This document shows, in pieces, positions 22,406-32,400 of a stretch of DNA of 64,000 nt. The stretch is from Ptiloglossa arizonensis. Lineage: Eukaryota > Arthropoda > Insecta > Hymenoptera > Colletidae. The stretch is taken from contig NW_027478709.1 of the NCBI RefSeq assembly GCF_051014685.1, forward strand, positions 372,001 through 436,000. The letters run 5' to 3'. How positions within the stretch are numbered: the first letter of the stretch is position 1; each line of letters begins with the position of its first letter. The notes below the pieces were generated by a model, which had not been told where the DNA came from, ran no database searches, and saw only the letters and a list, made by a program, of their open reading frames with translations. The translations under genes and the position numbers were made by a program.

Positions 22406-22845
22406 TGTTCTCCAAGAGACGGCAACCCATATAATTACCACGTTGCAAATGTTTGGAATTTCAGATCATATTTGCATGCATCACAAGCAATAATTTCGAT
22501 ATGTAGAGAAATATTTATTTATTTTATCGCACGGTAGGGAATATTATACAAAGGGGATTATATATCTTTAATGTCGGTAAATTTATGCTCGTGGCGCTAT
22601 CTATTGGTGGAAATAAGAACAATTCCTCAACAAACTTGAGCGTTTCTCCGCCAGGTGTTTTCACACCTTAAGTGTAGGTTACCTATTCTCTAGTAGATGG
22701 CAACCCACTTCATTGCCGTGTGACATATGTGTGTCACTGAGCGTTCAGAATATATATTTGCATATATACAGACTATAATTTCGATATGTAGAGAAATATT
22801 CATTTATTTTATCGCACGGTTACTTCGATTGTCTTTGTTCAATCT
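22406..22845 (-). repeat. W units, right arm of the inner palindrome
   Basis: Two tandem, diverged copies are offset by about 285 bp. Each has a ggcaaccca motif and ends in cgatatgtagagaaatatt..ttattttatcgcacgg (about 22,498-22,534 and 22,778-22,819). The second copy pairs with 21,606-21,905, while the first is partial and more diverged. Confidence 0.7.
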
Positions 22846-22980
22846 AACAAATATTTCCAGAAAGTGATGACTTTCATGCCATTATTTATGCTAAAACAAT
22901 GTTAATAATTGTTTAATCTACGGTCCCACGACGCTTGTTAATAATTATGATAAATAAACGTCAAGATATTGCTAAATTTG
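22846..22980 (+). repeat. R unit, 3' fragment (forward)
   Basis: Mirror partner of 21,467-21,605: caaatatttccagaaagtga, the ccattatttatgct stretch and gtttaatctacggtcc precede the next unit start. Confidence 0.65.
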
Positions 22981-23503
22981 CGAAGGCGAACGGTTTCGGT
23001 GAATGTTTGTCCATTTCCGCGATTGTTAGTAACATTTATATGTGCTCCCAATATTAATTGAACAATGTGCATATTATTTATGCATCACAAATGATTAAGA
23101 AACTTATAGAAATTAATTTTGATCGAGCTCCGAAGTAAAGAGGTGTTTCTTAAAGTTTTAAAATATGGAAAGTAATAATTGTCTATTAGATATATCGATG
23201 TAACATTTGATTAGTACTTGAGAAATCGAAATGCATACTTCCTTGGCGACAGTGTTCTCCTCATACCAAAGGATGAAATTCAGACATAAATTGTAGAAAA
23301 TGTTCAATGTTGGGACTCTTGTTGTCAGGAGTATATGATATGCGAGGTAGTGCCACGATTTCGCGAATGAAAAATACTTCTATGAAAAATAATGTTTTAA
23401 TCCATTATTTATACCAGGACATTGTTAATAATTTTTTATACCATGGTGCTACGACGGTTGTTAATAATTCTGATGAATGAACATCAAGATTTTGCGAAAT
23501 CTG
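22981..23503 (+). repeat. R unit, complete but rearranged (523 bp, forward)
   Basis: Starts at cgaaggcgaacggtttcgg. Its middle (about 23,220-23,370) differs from other units and contains the tgggactcttgttgtcagg segment found also at 17,700. It is therefore the source or sister of the displaced fragment left of the palindrome. Confidence 0.75.
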
Positions 23504-23670
23504 CGAAGGGGAACGGTTTCAGTGAATTGTTGTTCTTCCACGCGATTGTTATTAACATTTATGCATGTTTCGAACATTTATGTGAGAGAATGCATCTTAG
23601 TTATGCATTGTAAATTATTGATTTGCCTATAGAAATTAAATTTCATCGAGAATTGAAGTAAAACGTGGTA
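23504..23670 (+). repeat. R unit, 5' fragment (forward)
   Basis: It repeats the first ~165 bp of R with ggaacggtttcagtgaatt, then meets inverted R sequence at about 23,670. It mirrors the flip at about 20,095. Confidence 0.65.
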
Positions 23671-23834
23671 TTCATATGTTTCTCGATTTTCGATCGAAAT
23701 TAATATTTGTAAAGTAATTAATGACTTATAATGCACAAACAAGATGCACATTGTAATGTTAATATTCGGAACGTGCGTAAATGTTAATAACAATCACGGA
23801 AATGAAAAAACATTTACCAAAACCGTTCTTCTTC
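23671..23834 (-). repeat. R unit, partial (inverted)
   Basis: The fragment reads from gtttctcgattttcgatcg to ccgttcttcttcat. It is the counterpart of the forward fragment at 19,932-20,095. Confidence 0.65.
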
Positions 23835-24380
23835 ATAGATTTTGCAATATCTTGATGTTTATTTATCATAATCATTAACAACCGTCGTTGGACCATAGTT
23901 TAAACAATTATTAACAATGTCCTAGTATAAATAATGGCTTAAAATATCATTTCGTTGAAATATTCTTTGTTCGCGAAGGAATTTTTCGCTGAGATCCAAC
24001 TGACATTTTCAAGGCTACAGGTATCGATTATCGATTCACAAGTCTTCATCGCGATGATTTTTCTAACTAAAAAAGGCGATTAATTGAATTTCGGCACTTT
24101 TATGTAAAAAATACCACTTCTACGCGTATTGTGTAAATTATAAGAATTAAACAAATGTTAAATTAATGTATTTAATGAACAATTGTTACTTTCCATGCTT
24201 TAAAACTTTAGGAAACACGTTTTAACATCGAGTCTCGATCAAAATCAATTTCTATAAGTTTCTTAATTAATTGCAATACATAAATAAGATGCACATTGTT
24301 CGATCAATATTGGAAACATGCATAAATGTTAGTAACAATCGCGGAAATGAACAAACATTCACCGAAACCGTTCGCCTTCG
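23835..24380 (-). repeat. R unit, complete (546 bp, inverted)
   Basis: Close reverse complement of 19,387-19,931 along its length, including tacgcgtattgtg and gttcgatcaatattgg. It is the outermost R unit of the right half. Confidence 0.8.
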
Positions 24381-24440
24381 AAGATTTCGATTAGATCGAA
24401 CAAAGACAATGGAAGAAACGGTAAGTCACCTTGGGGAGGG
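24381..24440. other. Junction between R units and right promoter segment
   Basis: Contains the gaacaaagacaatggaag block and a ggtaagtcacc stretch that looks like a 5' splice site but lies upstream of the TATA box. The complement of both is at 19,327-19,386. Confidence 0.5.
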
Positions 24441-24476
24441 TATATAAGGAGCCCCCGGTTGTTTAAAATTTCATTG
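24441..24476 (+). promoter_or_regulatory. TATA box plus initiator, plus strand, pointing outward
   Basis: TATATAAGG at 24,441-24,449 is followed by TCATTG at 24,471-24,476, with the initiator A 32 bases from the first T of the box. This is one base off the TCAKTY consensus. The identical layout in the left arm on the opposite strand, including the GC-rich gagcccccgg spacer, argues that it is a conserved element. A transcript would run through the two TIR elements towards the 177-bp satellite. Confidence 0.5.
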
Positions 24477-24787
24477 TTCCCGAAGCCTCCGAGGTGGACG
24501 CATCTCTTCGTTTTAGGTTTATGGAAGGGGGATCCCTCACCATGGTAACCGGTACTGGCCGCCGGTAAGCGGTGGTCAGTATTGGCGACCACTCTCTCAA
24601 TCCTTCCTTTTTTTTTTCTAACTGTTTCTTTGTCTAATTCTTTTCATTTGTACTCTGATTTTAATTTCTACTTGTTTTGACATGTTTATTTTTTTCCACT
24701 AACCAAATTCATTTCTATTTTCTATTATGCCATGACTTTAGGTTTCTCTTAGGTTTCTCTTAGATACATTCTCTTAGATGTATCGGA
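24477..24787 (+). other. AT-rich arm segment downstream of the right promoter-like site
   Basis: Counterpart of 18,948-19,290. It has GC-rich stretches near 24,550-24,580 (ccggtactggccgccgg), then a T-rich run and a duplicated taggtttctctta motif at about 24,740-24,765. No convincing coding frame is present. Confidence 0.55.
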
Positions 24788-24812
24788 AAACGAAGAACGA
24801 AGAACGAAGAGG
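24788..24812 (-). repeat. Short 7-bp microsatellite (gaagaac), about 3 units
   Basis: Complementary partner of the 18-unit tract at 18,820-18,947, but only about 25 bp long. Confidence 0.85.
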
Positions 24813-24860
24813 ACTGATGTATTGCATCCTCCGCGGGACTGTTAATTCTAAGTATAGACT

Positions 24861-25398
24861 AAGTTAGTTTTAAGGTTACCATGTACGAGTATCTGTGATC
24901 TGCCGAGCAATTATCCAATCTTTAACTTCTTTTTGCTCGCTTGCTCGTATCTCAGTCCGGCCACCTCTGCTTGTTGCATAAGCAAGTGACCGGCCGTGGA
25001 GGTGGACCGAACGCTCGATCGCTGTCTCTTCTGGTGCGTCCGCTTTGAGAGAGAATATGCTGCGAACACAGGGGCAGGTGTTCGCACCGGTCCCTGCGGA
25101 AGTCCTTGTGCCACAAGACGCTCTCTTTGTCATCCTCCGTGAGTCAGGTCCACGCTTTGCGTGGTTCCTGACGCGGAGTTGGGAGAAACGGGGCACTCTA
25201 TATGAGTGGACGGCGTCGTGCATTTCCTCTTTAATCGGGCCCACTGAGGGGAAACGGGACCGACCTAGTAGGAGCAACTCCACGGTTCGTGTCGCGTATT
25301 TCCCAATTTCGCCTAATTTTTCCATAATGTAATTGCTCGGCAGAATTAAACGAGGAGATCAAAGGAAAATTGATTCCGTCCATCTCTGCAGTTAGAAT
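24861..25398 (-). repeat. Tandem duplication unit in right arm, copy 1
   Basis: The aagttagttttaagg flank at 24,861 recurs at 25,399, so the flank plus TIR element forms a tandem duplication with a 538-bp period. The left arm carries only one such unit. Confidence 0.7.
24899..25344 (-). mobile_element. ~446-bp element with 15-bp terminal inverted repeats, right copy 1
   Basis: The ends are TCTGCCGAGCAATTA (24,899-24,913) and its perfect complement TAATTGCTCGGCAGA (25,330-25,344). It is close to the complement of the left copy, with about 130 bp that look identical. A 12-bp two-part hairpin (gtcagg, ccacgc, loop ttt, gcgtgg, cctgac) lies at 25,143-25,172, and a cactc-tatat-gagtg hairpin at 25,194-25,208. 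The reading frame of the left copy is broken here by a one-base difference. Confidence 0.65.
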
Positions 25399-25419
25399 AA
25401 GTTAGTTTTAAGGCTGTGA

Positions 25420-25821
25420 TCTGCCAAGCAATTATCCAATCTTTAGCTTAATTTTGCTCGCTTCCTCGTTCCTAGGTCCGGTCACCACTGCTTCTTGTAC
25501 AAGCAAGTGGCCGGCCGTGTAAGTAGTCCGAACGGTCTATCACCGTCTCTTCCGGTGTGTCCGCTTCCAGAGGGGGCATGTTGCGACCACAGGAGCAGGC
25601 ATTTTTGCCGGTCCCTGCGAAAGTCTCCAAAATAAGACCCTCTCGTCGCAAAGATGGAGAAACGGGGCACTCCTCTAGGGGAGTGGTAGGCGTCGTTCGT
25701 TTTCTCTGGAATCGGAACCACGTAGGGGAAACGGGATAGACCTAGTAGGACCAACTGCACGGTTCGTGTCGCGTCTTTCCCAATTTTGCCTAATTTTTAC
25801 ATAATGTAATTGCTTGGCAGA
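25420..25821 (-). mobile_element. ~402-bp element with 15-bp terminal inverted repeats, right copy 2
   Basis: The ends are TCTGCCAAGCAATTA (25,420-25,434) and TAATTGCTTGGCAGA (25,807-25,821), a perfect pair. It is more diverged and about 44 bp shorter, having lost the gtcagg/ccacgc hairpin. The second hairpin is retained in altered form as cactcc-tctagg-ggagtg (25,668-25,685), with changes on both sides of the stem. The frame seen in the left copy has a stop directly after its ATG. Confidence 0.65.
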
Positions 25822-26056
25822 ACTAAACAAGGAGATCGAAGGAAAATTGATTCTTTCCATCTCTTTGGTTTAGTATCTTCGTTTGTATCGCGTGTCGAGG
25901 GAGATCGATGAAACTTTGATTCCATCTATCTCTCTTCGGGTCTCCGCTCGCAGCAACCTCCACGTGGTGAGACCTGGTAATCGGTATTACTCGCGACGAA
26001 GTATCACTTACAACGAGTAACGCCGAGCTAATTGGCTGCGAACTTAGAATAATTAT
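25822..26056. repeat. Outer end of right palindrome arm
   Basis: Reverse complement of about 18,050-18,287. Shared landmarks are ggagatcgaagg, ggtttagtatcttcg, the ctccgctcgcagcaacctcc stretch, ccacgtggtgagacc and taatcggtattactcgcg. The arm ends near tgcgaacttagaat. Confidence 0.8.
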
Positions 26057-26123
26057 TTAAGATGTGAGAACAAGTAGAAAACAAGATTTTTGTAAGGCGT
26101 GTGAGAGCGTGAAGACGTTAATG
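26057..26123. other. Junction between palindrome and 177-bp satellite
   Basis: About 67 bp with no match elsewhere in the window by eye. The satellite phase begins at aaaccaataactgg, at 26,124. Confidence 0.6.
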
Positions 26124-28000
26124 AAACCAATAACTGGAATGGCCTAGGGGAAAAGTACACACACCATTGTAATCGGGCGAGTTTCTACTTTCAGATGCAA
26201 CAGGAATTTCTCGAGTTCGTCAATCCGTTCGCGAGATATGGGAATTTGAAGTTAAGGAATGGTTGAGAAACCATCAAAATTTTCGCTGGTCTGATACTCG
26301 AAACCAATAACTAGAATGGCCTAGGGGAAAAGTACACACACCATTGTAATCGGGCGAGTTTCTACTTTCAGATGCAACAGGAATTTCTCGAGTTCGTCAC
26401 TCCGTTCGCGAGATATGGGAGTTTGAAGTTAAGGAATGGTTGAGAAACCATCAAAATTTTCGCTGGTTTGATACTCGAAACCAATAACTGGAATGGCCTA
26501 GGGGAAAAGTACACACACCATTGTAATCGGACGAGTTTCTACTTTCAGATGCAACAGGAATTTCTCGAGTTCGTCAATCCGTTCGCGAGATATGGGAGTT
26601 TGAAGTTAAGGAATGGTTGAGAAACCATCAAAATTTACGCAAGTCTGATACTCGAAACCAATAACTACAAAGGCCTAGGGGAAAAACACACATATCTTTG
26701 TAATCGGGCGCGTTTCTACTTTCAGATGCAACAGGAATTTCTCGAGTTCGTCAATCCGTTCGCGAGATGTGGGAGTTTGAAGTTAAGGAATGGTCGAGAA
26801 ACGATCAAAATTTTCGCAAGTCTGATACTCGAAACCAATAACTACAAAAGCCTAGGGGAAAAACACACATATCTTTGTAATCGGGCGAGTCTCTACTTTC
26901 AGATGCAACAGGAATATCTCGAGTTCGTCAATCCGTTCGCGAGATATGGGAGTTTGAAGTTAAGGAATGCTTGAGAAACAATCAAAACTTTCGAAAGTCT
27001 GATACTCGAAACCAATAACGACAAACGCCTAGGGGAAAAATACACACACCGTTGTAATCGGGCGAGTTTCTACTTTCACATGCAACAGGAATTTCTCGAG
27101 TTCGTCAACCCGTTCGCGAAATATCGGAGTTTGGAGTTAAGAGATGGTTGGGGAAACCATCAAAATTTTCGCAAGTCTGATATTCGATAACAACAACTGG
27201 AGTCGCCTAGGGGAAAAGTGCACACAGCATTGTAATCGGGCGAGTTTCTACTTTCAGATACAACAGGAATTTCTCGAATTCGTCAATCCGTTCGCGATAT
27301 ATGGGAGTTTGAAGTTAAGGAATGGTTGAGGAACCATCAAAATATTCGCTGGTCTAATACTCGAAACCAATAACTACAAAGGCCTAGGGGAAAAACACAC
27401 ATATCTTTGTAATCGGGCGAGTTTCTACTTTCACATGCAACAAGAATTTCTCGAGTTCGGCAATCCGTTCGCGAGATATGGGAGTTTGAAGTTAAGGAAT
27501 GGTTGTGGAACCTTAAAAATTTTCGCTGGTCTGATACTCGAAACCAATAACTGGAATGGCCTAGGGGAAAAGTACACACACCATTGTAATCGGGCGAGTT
27601 TCTACTTTCAGATGCAACAGAAATTTCTCGAGTTCGTCATTCCGTTCGCGGGATATGGGAGTTTGAAGTGAAGGAATGGTTGAGAAACCATTAAAATTTT
27701 CGCAATCCTGATGCTAGAAACCAATAACTACAATGACCTAGGGGAAAATACACATACCGTTGTAATCGGGCGAGTTTGTGCTTTCAGATGCAACAGGAAT
27801 TTCTCGAGTTCGTCAATCCGTTCGCGAGATATGGGAGTTTGAAGTTAAGGAATGGTTGAGAAACTATCAAAATTTTCGCGTGGCTGATACCCGAAACCAA
27901 TAACTACAAAGACCTAGGTGAAAAACACACATATCTTTGTAATCGGGCGAGTTTCTACTTTCAGATGCAACAGGAATTTCTCGAGTTCGACAATCCGTTC
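26124..28000 (+). repeat. Diverged edge of the 177-bp array
   Basis: Monomers next to the palindrome carry private changes, for example gatattcgataacaacaactgg at about 27,179 and atctctactttcagatgc-type changes. They show no long duplicated blocks. This is typical of the less homogenised margin of a satellite array. Confidence 0.6.
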
Positions 28001-30689
28001 GCGAGAAATGGGAGTTTGAAGTTAAGGAATGTTTGAGAAACTATCAAAATTTTCGCATGTCTGATACCCGAAACCAATAACTACAAAGACCTAGGTGAAA
28101 AACACACATATCTTTGTAATCGGGCGAGTTTCTACTTTCAGATGCAACAGGAATTTCCCGAGTTCGTCATTCCGTTCGCGAGATATGGGAGTTTGAAGGT
28201 TAGGAAAGCTTGAGAAACCATCAAAATTTTAGCTGGTCTGATACTCGAAACCAATAACTGGAATGACTTAGGGGAAAAGTGCACACACCATTGTAATCGG
28301 GCGAGTTTCTGCTTTCAGATGCAACAGGAATTTCTCGAGTTCGTCAATCGGTTCGTGAGATATGGGAGTTTGAAATTAAGGATAGGTTGAGAAACCATCA
28401 AAATTTTCGCAAGTCTGATACTCGAAACCAATAACTACAAAGCCCTAGGGGAAAAATACACATACCGTTGTAATCGGGCGAGTTTCCACTTTCAGATGCA
28501 ACAGGAATTTCTCGAGTTCGTCAATCTGTTCGCGAGAAATGGGAGTTTGAATTTAAGGAATGGTTGAGAAACTATCAAAATTTTTGCGTGTCTGATACCC
28601 GAAACCAATAACTACAAAGACCTAGGTGAAAAACACACATATCTTTGTAATCGGGCGAGTTTCTACTTTCAGATGCAACAGGAATTTCTCGAGTTCGACA
28701 ATCCGTTCGCGAGAAATGGGAGTTTGATGTTAAGGAATGGTTGAGAAACTATCAAAATTTTCGCATGTCTGATACCCGAAAACAATAACTACACAGGCCT
28801 AGGTGAAAAACACACATACCTTTGTAATCGGGCGAGATTCTACTTTAAGATGCAACAGGAATTTCTCGAGTTCGTCATTCCGTTCGCGAGATATGGGAGT
28901 TTGAAGGTTAGGAATGCTTGAGAAACCATCAAAATTTTCGCTGGTCTGATACTCGAAACCAATAACTACAAAGCCCTAGGGGAAAAATACACATACCGTT
29001 GTAATCGGGCGAGTTTCCACTTTCAGATGCAACAGGAATTTCTCGAGTTCGTCAATCCGTTCACGAGATATGGGAGTTTGAAATTAAGGAATGGTTGAAA
29101 ATCCATCGAAATTTTCGCTATTCTGATGCTAGAAACGAATAACTGGAATGGCCTCGGGGAGAAGTACACACACCATTCTAATCGGGCGAGACTCTACATT
29201 CAGATGCAACAGGAATTTCTCGAGTTCGTCAATCCGTTCGCGAGATATGGGAGTTTGAAGTTAAGGAATGGTCGGGAATCTATCAAAATTTTCGCAAGTC
29301 TGATACTCGAAACCAATAACTACTTAGGCCTAGGGCAAAAACACACATATCTTTGTAATCGGGCGAGTTTCTAATTTCAGATGCAACAGGAATTTCTCGA
29401 GTTCGTCAATCCGTTCGCGAGATATGGGAGTTTGAAGTTAAGGAATGCTTGAGAAACCATCAAAATTTTCGAAAGTCTGATACACGAAACCAATAACTAC
29501 AAAGGCCTAGGGGAAAAATGCACATACCTTTGTAATCGGGCGAGTTTCCATTCTCAGATGCAACAGGAATTTCTCGAGTTTGGCAATCCGTTCGCGAGAT
29601 ATAGGAGTTTGAAGTTAAGGAATGCTTGAGATACCATCAAAATTTTCGCAATTCTGATACTCGAAACCAATAACTGGAATGGCCTAGGGGAAAAGTACAC
29701 ACACCCTTGCAATCGTGCGAGTGTCTGCTTTCAGATGCAACAGGAATTTCTCGAGTTCGTCATTCCGTTCGCGAGATATGGGAGTTTGAAGTTAAGGAAT
29801 GGTTGAGAAACCATCAAGATTTTCGCAATTCTGATGCTAGAAACGAATAACTGGAATGGCCTTGGGGAAAAGTACACACACCGTTGTAATCGGGCGAGTT
29901 TCTACTTTCAGATGCAACAGGAATTTCTCGAGTTCGTCAATCCGTTCACGAGGTATGGAAGTTTGAATTTAAGGAATGGTTGAGGATCCATCAAAATTTT
30001 CGCAAGTCTGATACCCGAAACCAATAACTACAAAGGCCTAGGGGAAAATGCACATACCTTTGTAATCAGGCAAGTTTCCAGTTTCAGATGCAACAGGAAT
30101 TACTCGAGTTCGTCATCCCGTTCGCGAGATATGGGAGTTAGAGGTTAAGGAATGGCTGAGAAGCCATCCAAATTTTCGCAATTCTGATGCTAGAAACCAA
30201 TAACTACCATGACCTAGGGGAAAATACACATACCGTTGTAATCGGGCGAGTTTCTGCTTTCAGATGCAACAGGAATTTCTCGAGTTCGTCAATCCGTTCG
30301 CGAGATATGGGAGTTTGAAATTAAGGAATGGCTGAGAGACTATCAAAATTTTCGCAAGTCTGATACTCGAAACCAATAACTACAAAGGCCTAGGTGAAAA
30401 ACACACATATCTTTGTAATCGGGCGAGTTTCTACTTTCAGATGCATCAGGAATTTCTCGAGTTCGTCAATCCGTTCGCGAGAAATGGGAGTTTGAAGTTA
30501 AGGAATGGTTGAGAAACTATCAAAATTTTCGCATGTCTGATACCCGAAACCAATAACTACACAGGCCTAGGTGAAAAACACACATATCTTTGTAATCGGG
30601 CGAGTTTCTACTTTCAGATGCAACAGGAATTTCTCGAGTTCGTCAATCCGTTCGCGAGAAATGGGAGTTTGAAGTTAAGGAATGGTTGA

Positions 30690-32400
30690 GAAACTATCAA
30701 AATTTTCGCGTGTCTGATACCCGAAACCAATAACTACAAAGACCTAGGTGAAAAACACATATATCTTTGTAATCGGGCGAGTTTCTACTTTCAGATGCAA
30801 CAGGAATTTCTCGAGTTCGTCAATCCGTTCGCGAGAAATGGGAGTTTGAAGTTAAGGAATGGTTGAGAAACTATCAAAATTTTCGCATGTCTGATACCCG
30901 AAACCAATAACTACACAGGCCTAGGTGAAAAACACACATATCTTTGTAATCGGGCGAGATTCTACTTTAAGATGCAACAGGAATTTCTCGAGTTCGTCAT
31001 TCCGTTCGCGAGATATGGGAGTTTGAAGGTTAGGAATGCTTGAGAAACCATCAAAATTTTCGCTGGTCTGATACTCGAAACCAATAACTGGAATGACTTA
31101 GGGGAAAAGTGCACACACCATTGTAATCGGGCGAGTTTCTGCTTTCAGATGCAACAGGAATTTCTCGAGTTCGTCAATCCGTTCGTGAGATATGGGAGTT
31201 TGAAATTAAGGATAAGTTGAGAAACCATCAAAATTTTCGCAAGTCTGATACACGAAACCAATAACTACAAAGGCCTAGGGGAAAAATACACATACCGTTG
31301 TAATCGGGCGAGTTTCCACTTTCAGATGCAACAGGAATTTCTCGAGATCGTCAATCCGTTCACGAGATATGGGAGTTTGAAGTTAAGGAATGGTTGAGAA
31401 TCCATCGAAATTTTCGCGATTCTGATGCTAGAAACGAATAACTGGAACGGCCTCGGGGAAAAGTACAAACACCATTCTAATCGGGCGAGACTCTACTTTC
31501 AGATGCAACAGGAATTTCTCGAGTTCGTCAATCCGTTCGCGAGAAATGGGAGTTTGAAGGTTAGGAATGCTTGAGAAACTATCAAAATTTTCGCGTGTCT
31601 GATACCCGAAACCAATAACTACAAAGACCTAGGTGAAAAACACACATATCTTTGTAATCGGGCGAGTTTCTACTTTCAGATGCAACAGGAATTTCTCGAG
31701 TTCGTCAATCCGTTCGCGAGAAATGGGAGTTTGAAGTTAAGGAATGGTTGAGAAACTATCAAAATTTTCGCATGTCTGATACCCGAAACCAATAACTACA
31801 CAGGCCTAGGTGAAAAACACACATATCTTTGTAATCGGGCGAGATTCTACTTTAAGATGCAACAGGAATTTCTCGAGTTCGTCATTCCGTTCGCGAGATA
31901 TGGGAGTTTGAAGGTTAGGAATGCTTGAGAAACCATCAAAATTTTCGCTGGTCTGATACTCGAAACCAATAACTGGAATGACTTAGGGGAAAAGTGCACA
32001 CACCATTGTAATCGGGCGAGTTTCTGCTTTCAGGTGCAACAGGAATTTCTCGAGTTCGTCAATCCGTTCGTGAGATATGGGAGTTTGAAATTAAGGATAA
32101 GTTGAGAAACCATCAAAATTTTCGCAAGTCTGATACACGAAACCAATAACTACAAAGGCCTAGGGGAAAAATACACATACCGTTGTAATCGGGCGAGTTT
32201 CCACTTTCAGATGCAACAGGAATTTCTCGAGATCGTCAATCCGTTCACGAGATATGAGAGTTTGAAGTTAAGGAATGGTTGAGAATCCATCGAAATTTTC
32301 GCGATTCTGATGCTAGAAACGAATAACTGGAACGGCCTCGGGGAAAAGTACAAACACCATTCTAATCGGGCGAGACTCTACTTTCAGTTGCAACAGGAAT
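30690..32400 (+). repeat. Five-monomer tandem duplication (885-bp period)
   Basis: About 30,690-31,515 recurs at about 31,575-32,400 with an offset of exactly 885 bp (5 x 177). Private markers such as ctggaacggcctcgggg with gtacaaacaccattc occur at 31,441 and again at 32,326. Confidence 0.75.

Larger units (their letters stand above)
18050..26056. repeat. Giant imperfect inverted repeat (palindrome)
   Basis: The outer boundary matches as reverse complements: ttctaaactcgcagcc near 18,057 against ggctgcgaacttagaa near 26,035. The arms stay alignable inwards through several checkpoints. agtaataccgattacc at 18,118 pairs with 25,977-25,992, the 19,351-19,400 segment with 24,365-24,415, and the 21,829-21,853 segment with 22,592-22,615. 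The implied axis drifts from about 21.9 to 22.2 kb because the arms differ by indels and by one extra element copy on the right. No transposase, reverse transcriptase or other protein domain is visible. It could be a foldback-type element, an inverted duplication of a nest of transposons, or an inversion product between satellites. Confidence 0.85.

Noticed and set aside
24381..24440. 5' splice site (ggtaagtcacc) as evidence of a gene
   Set aside because: It lies upstream of the TATA box, and no exon or coding frame ends there. The mirrored copy keeps the same arrangement, so it is part of the repeat.
18050..26056. LTR retrotransposon
   Set aside because: TATA and initiator motifs would fit a long terminal repeat. 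However, the repeats are inverted and not direct, and no primer-binding site, polypurine tract or pol-type frame could be found between them.
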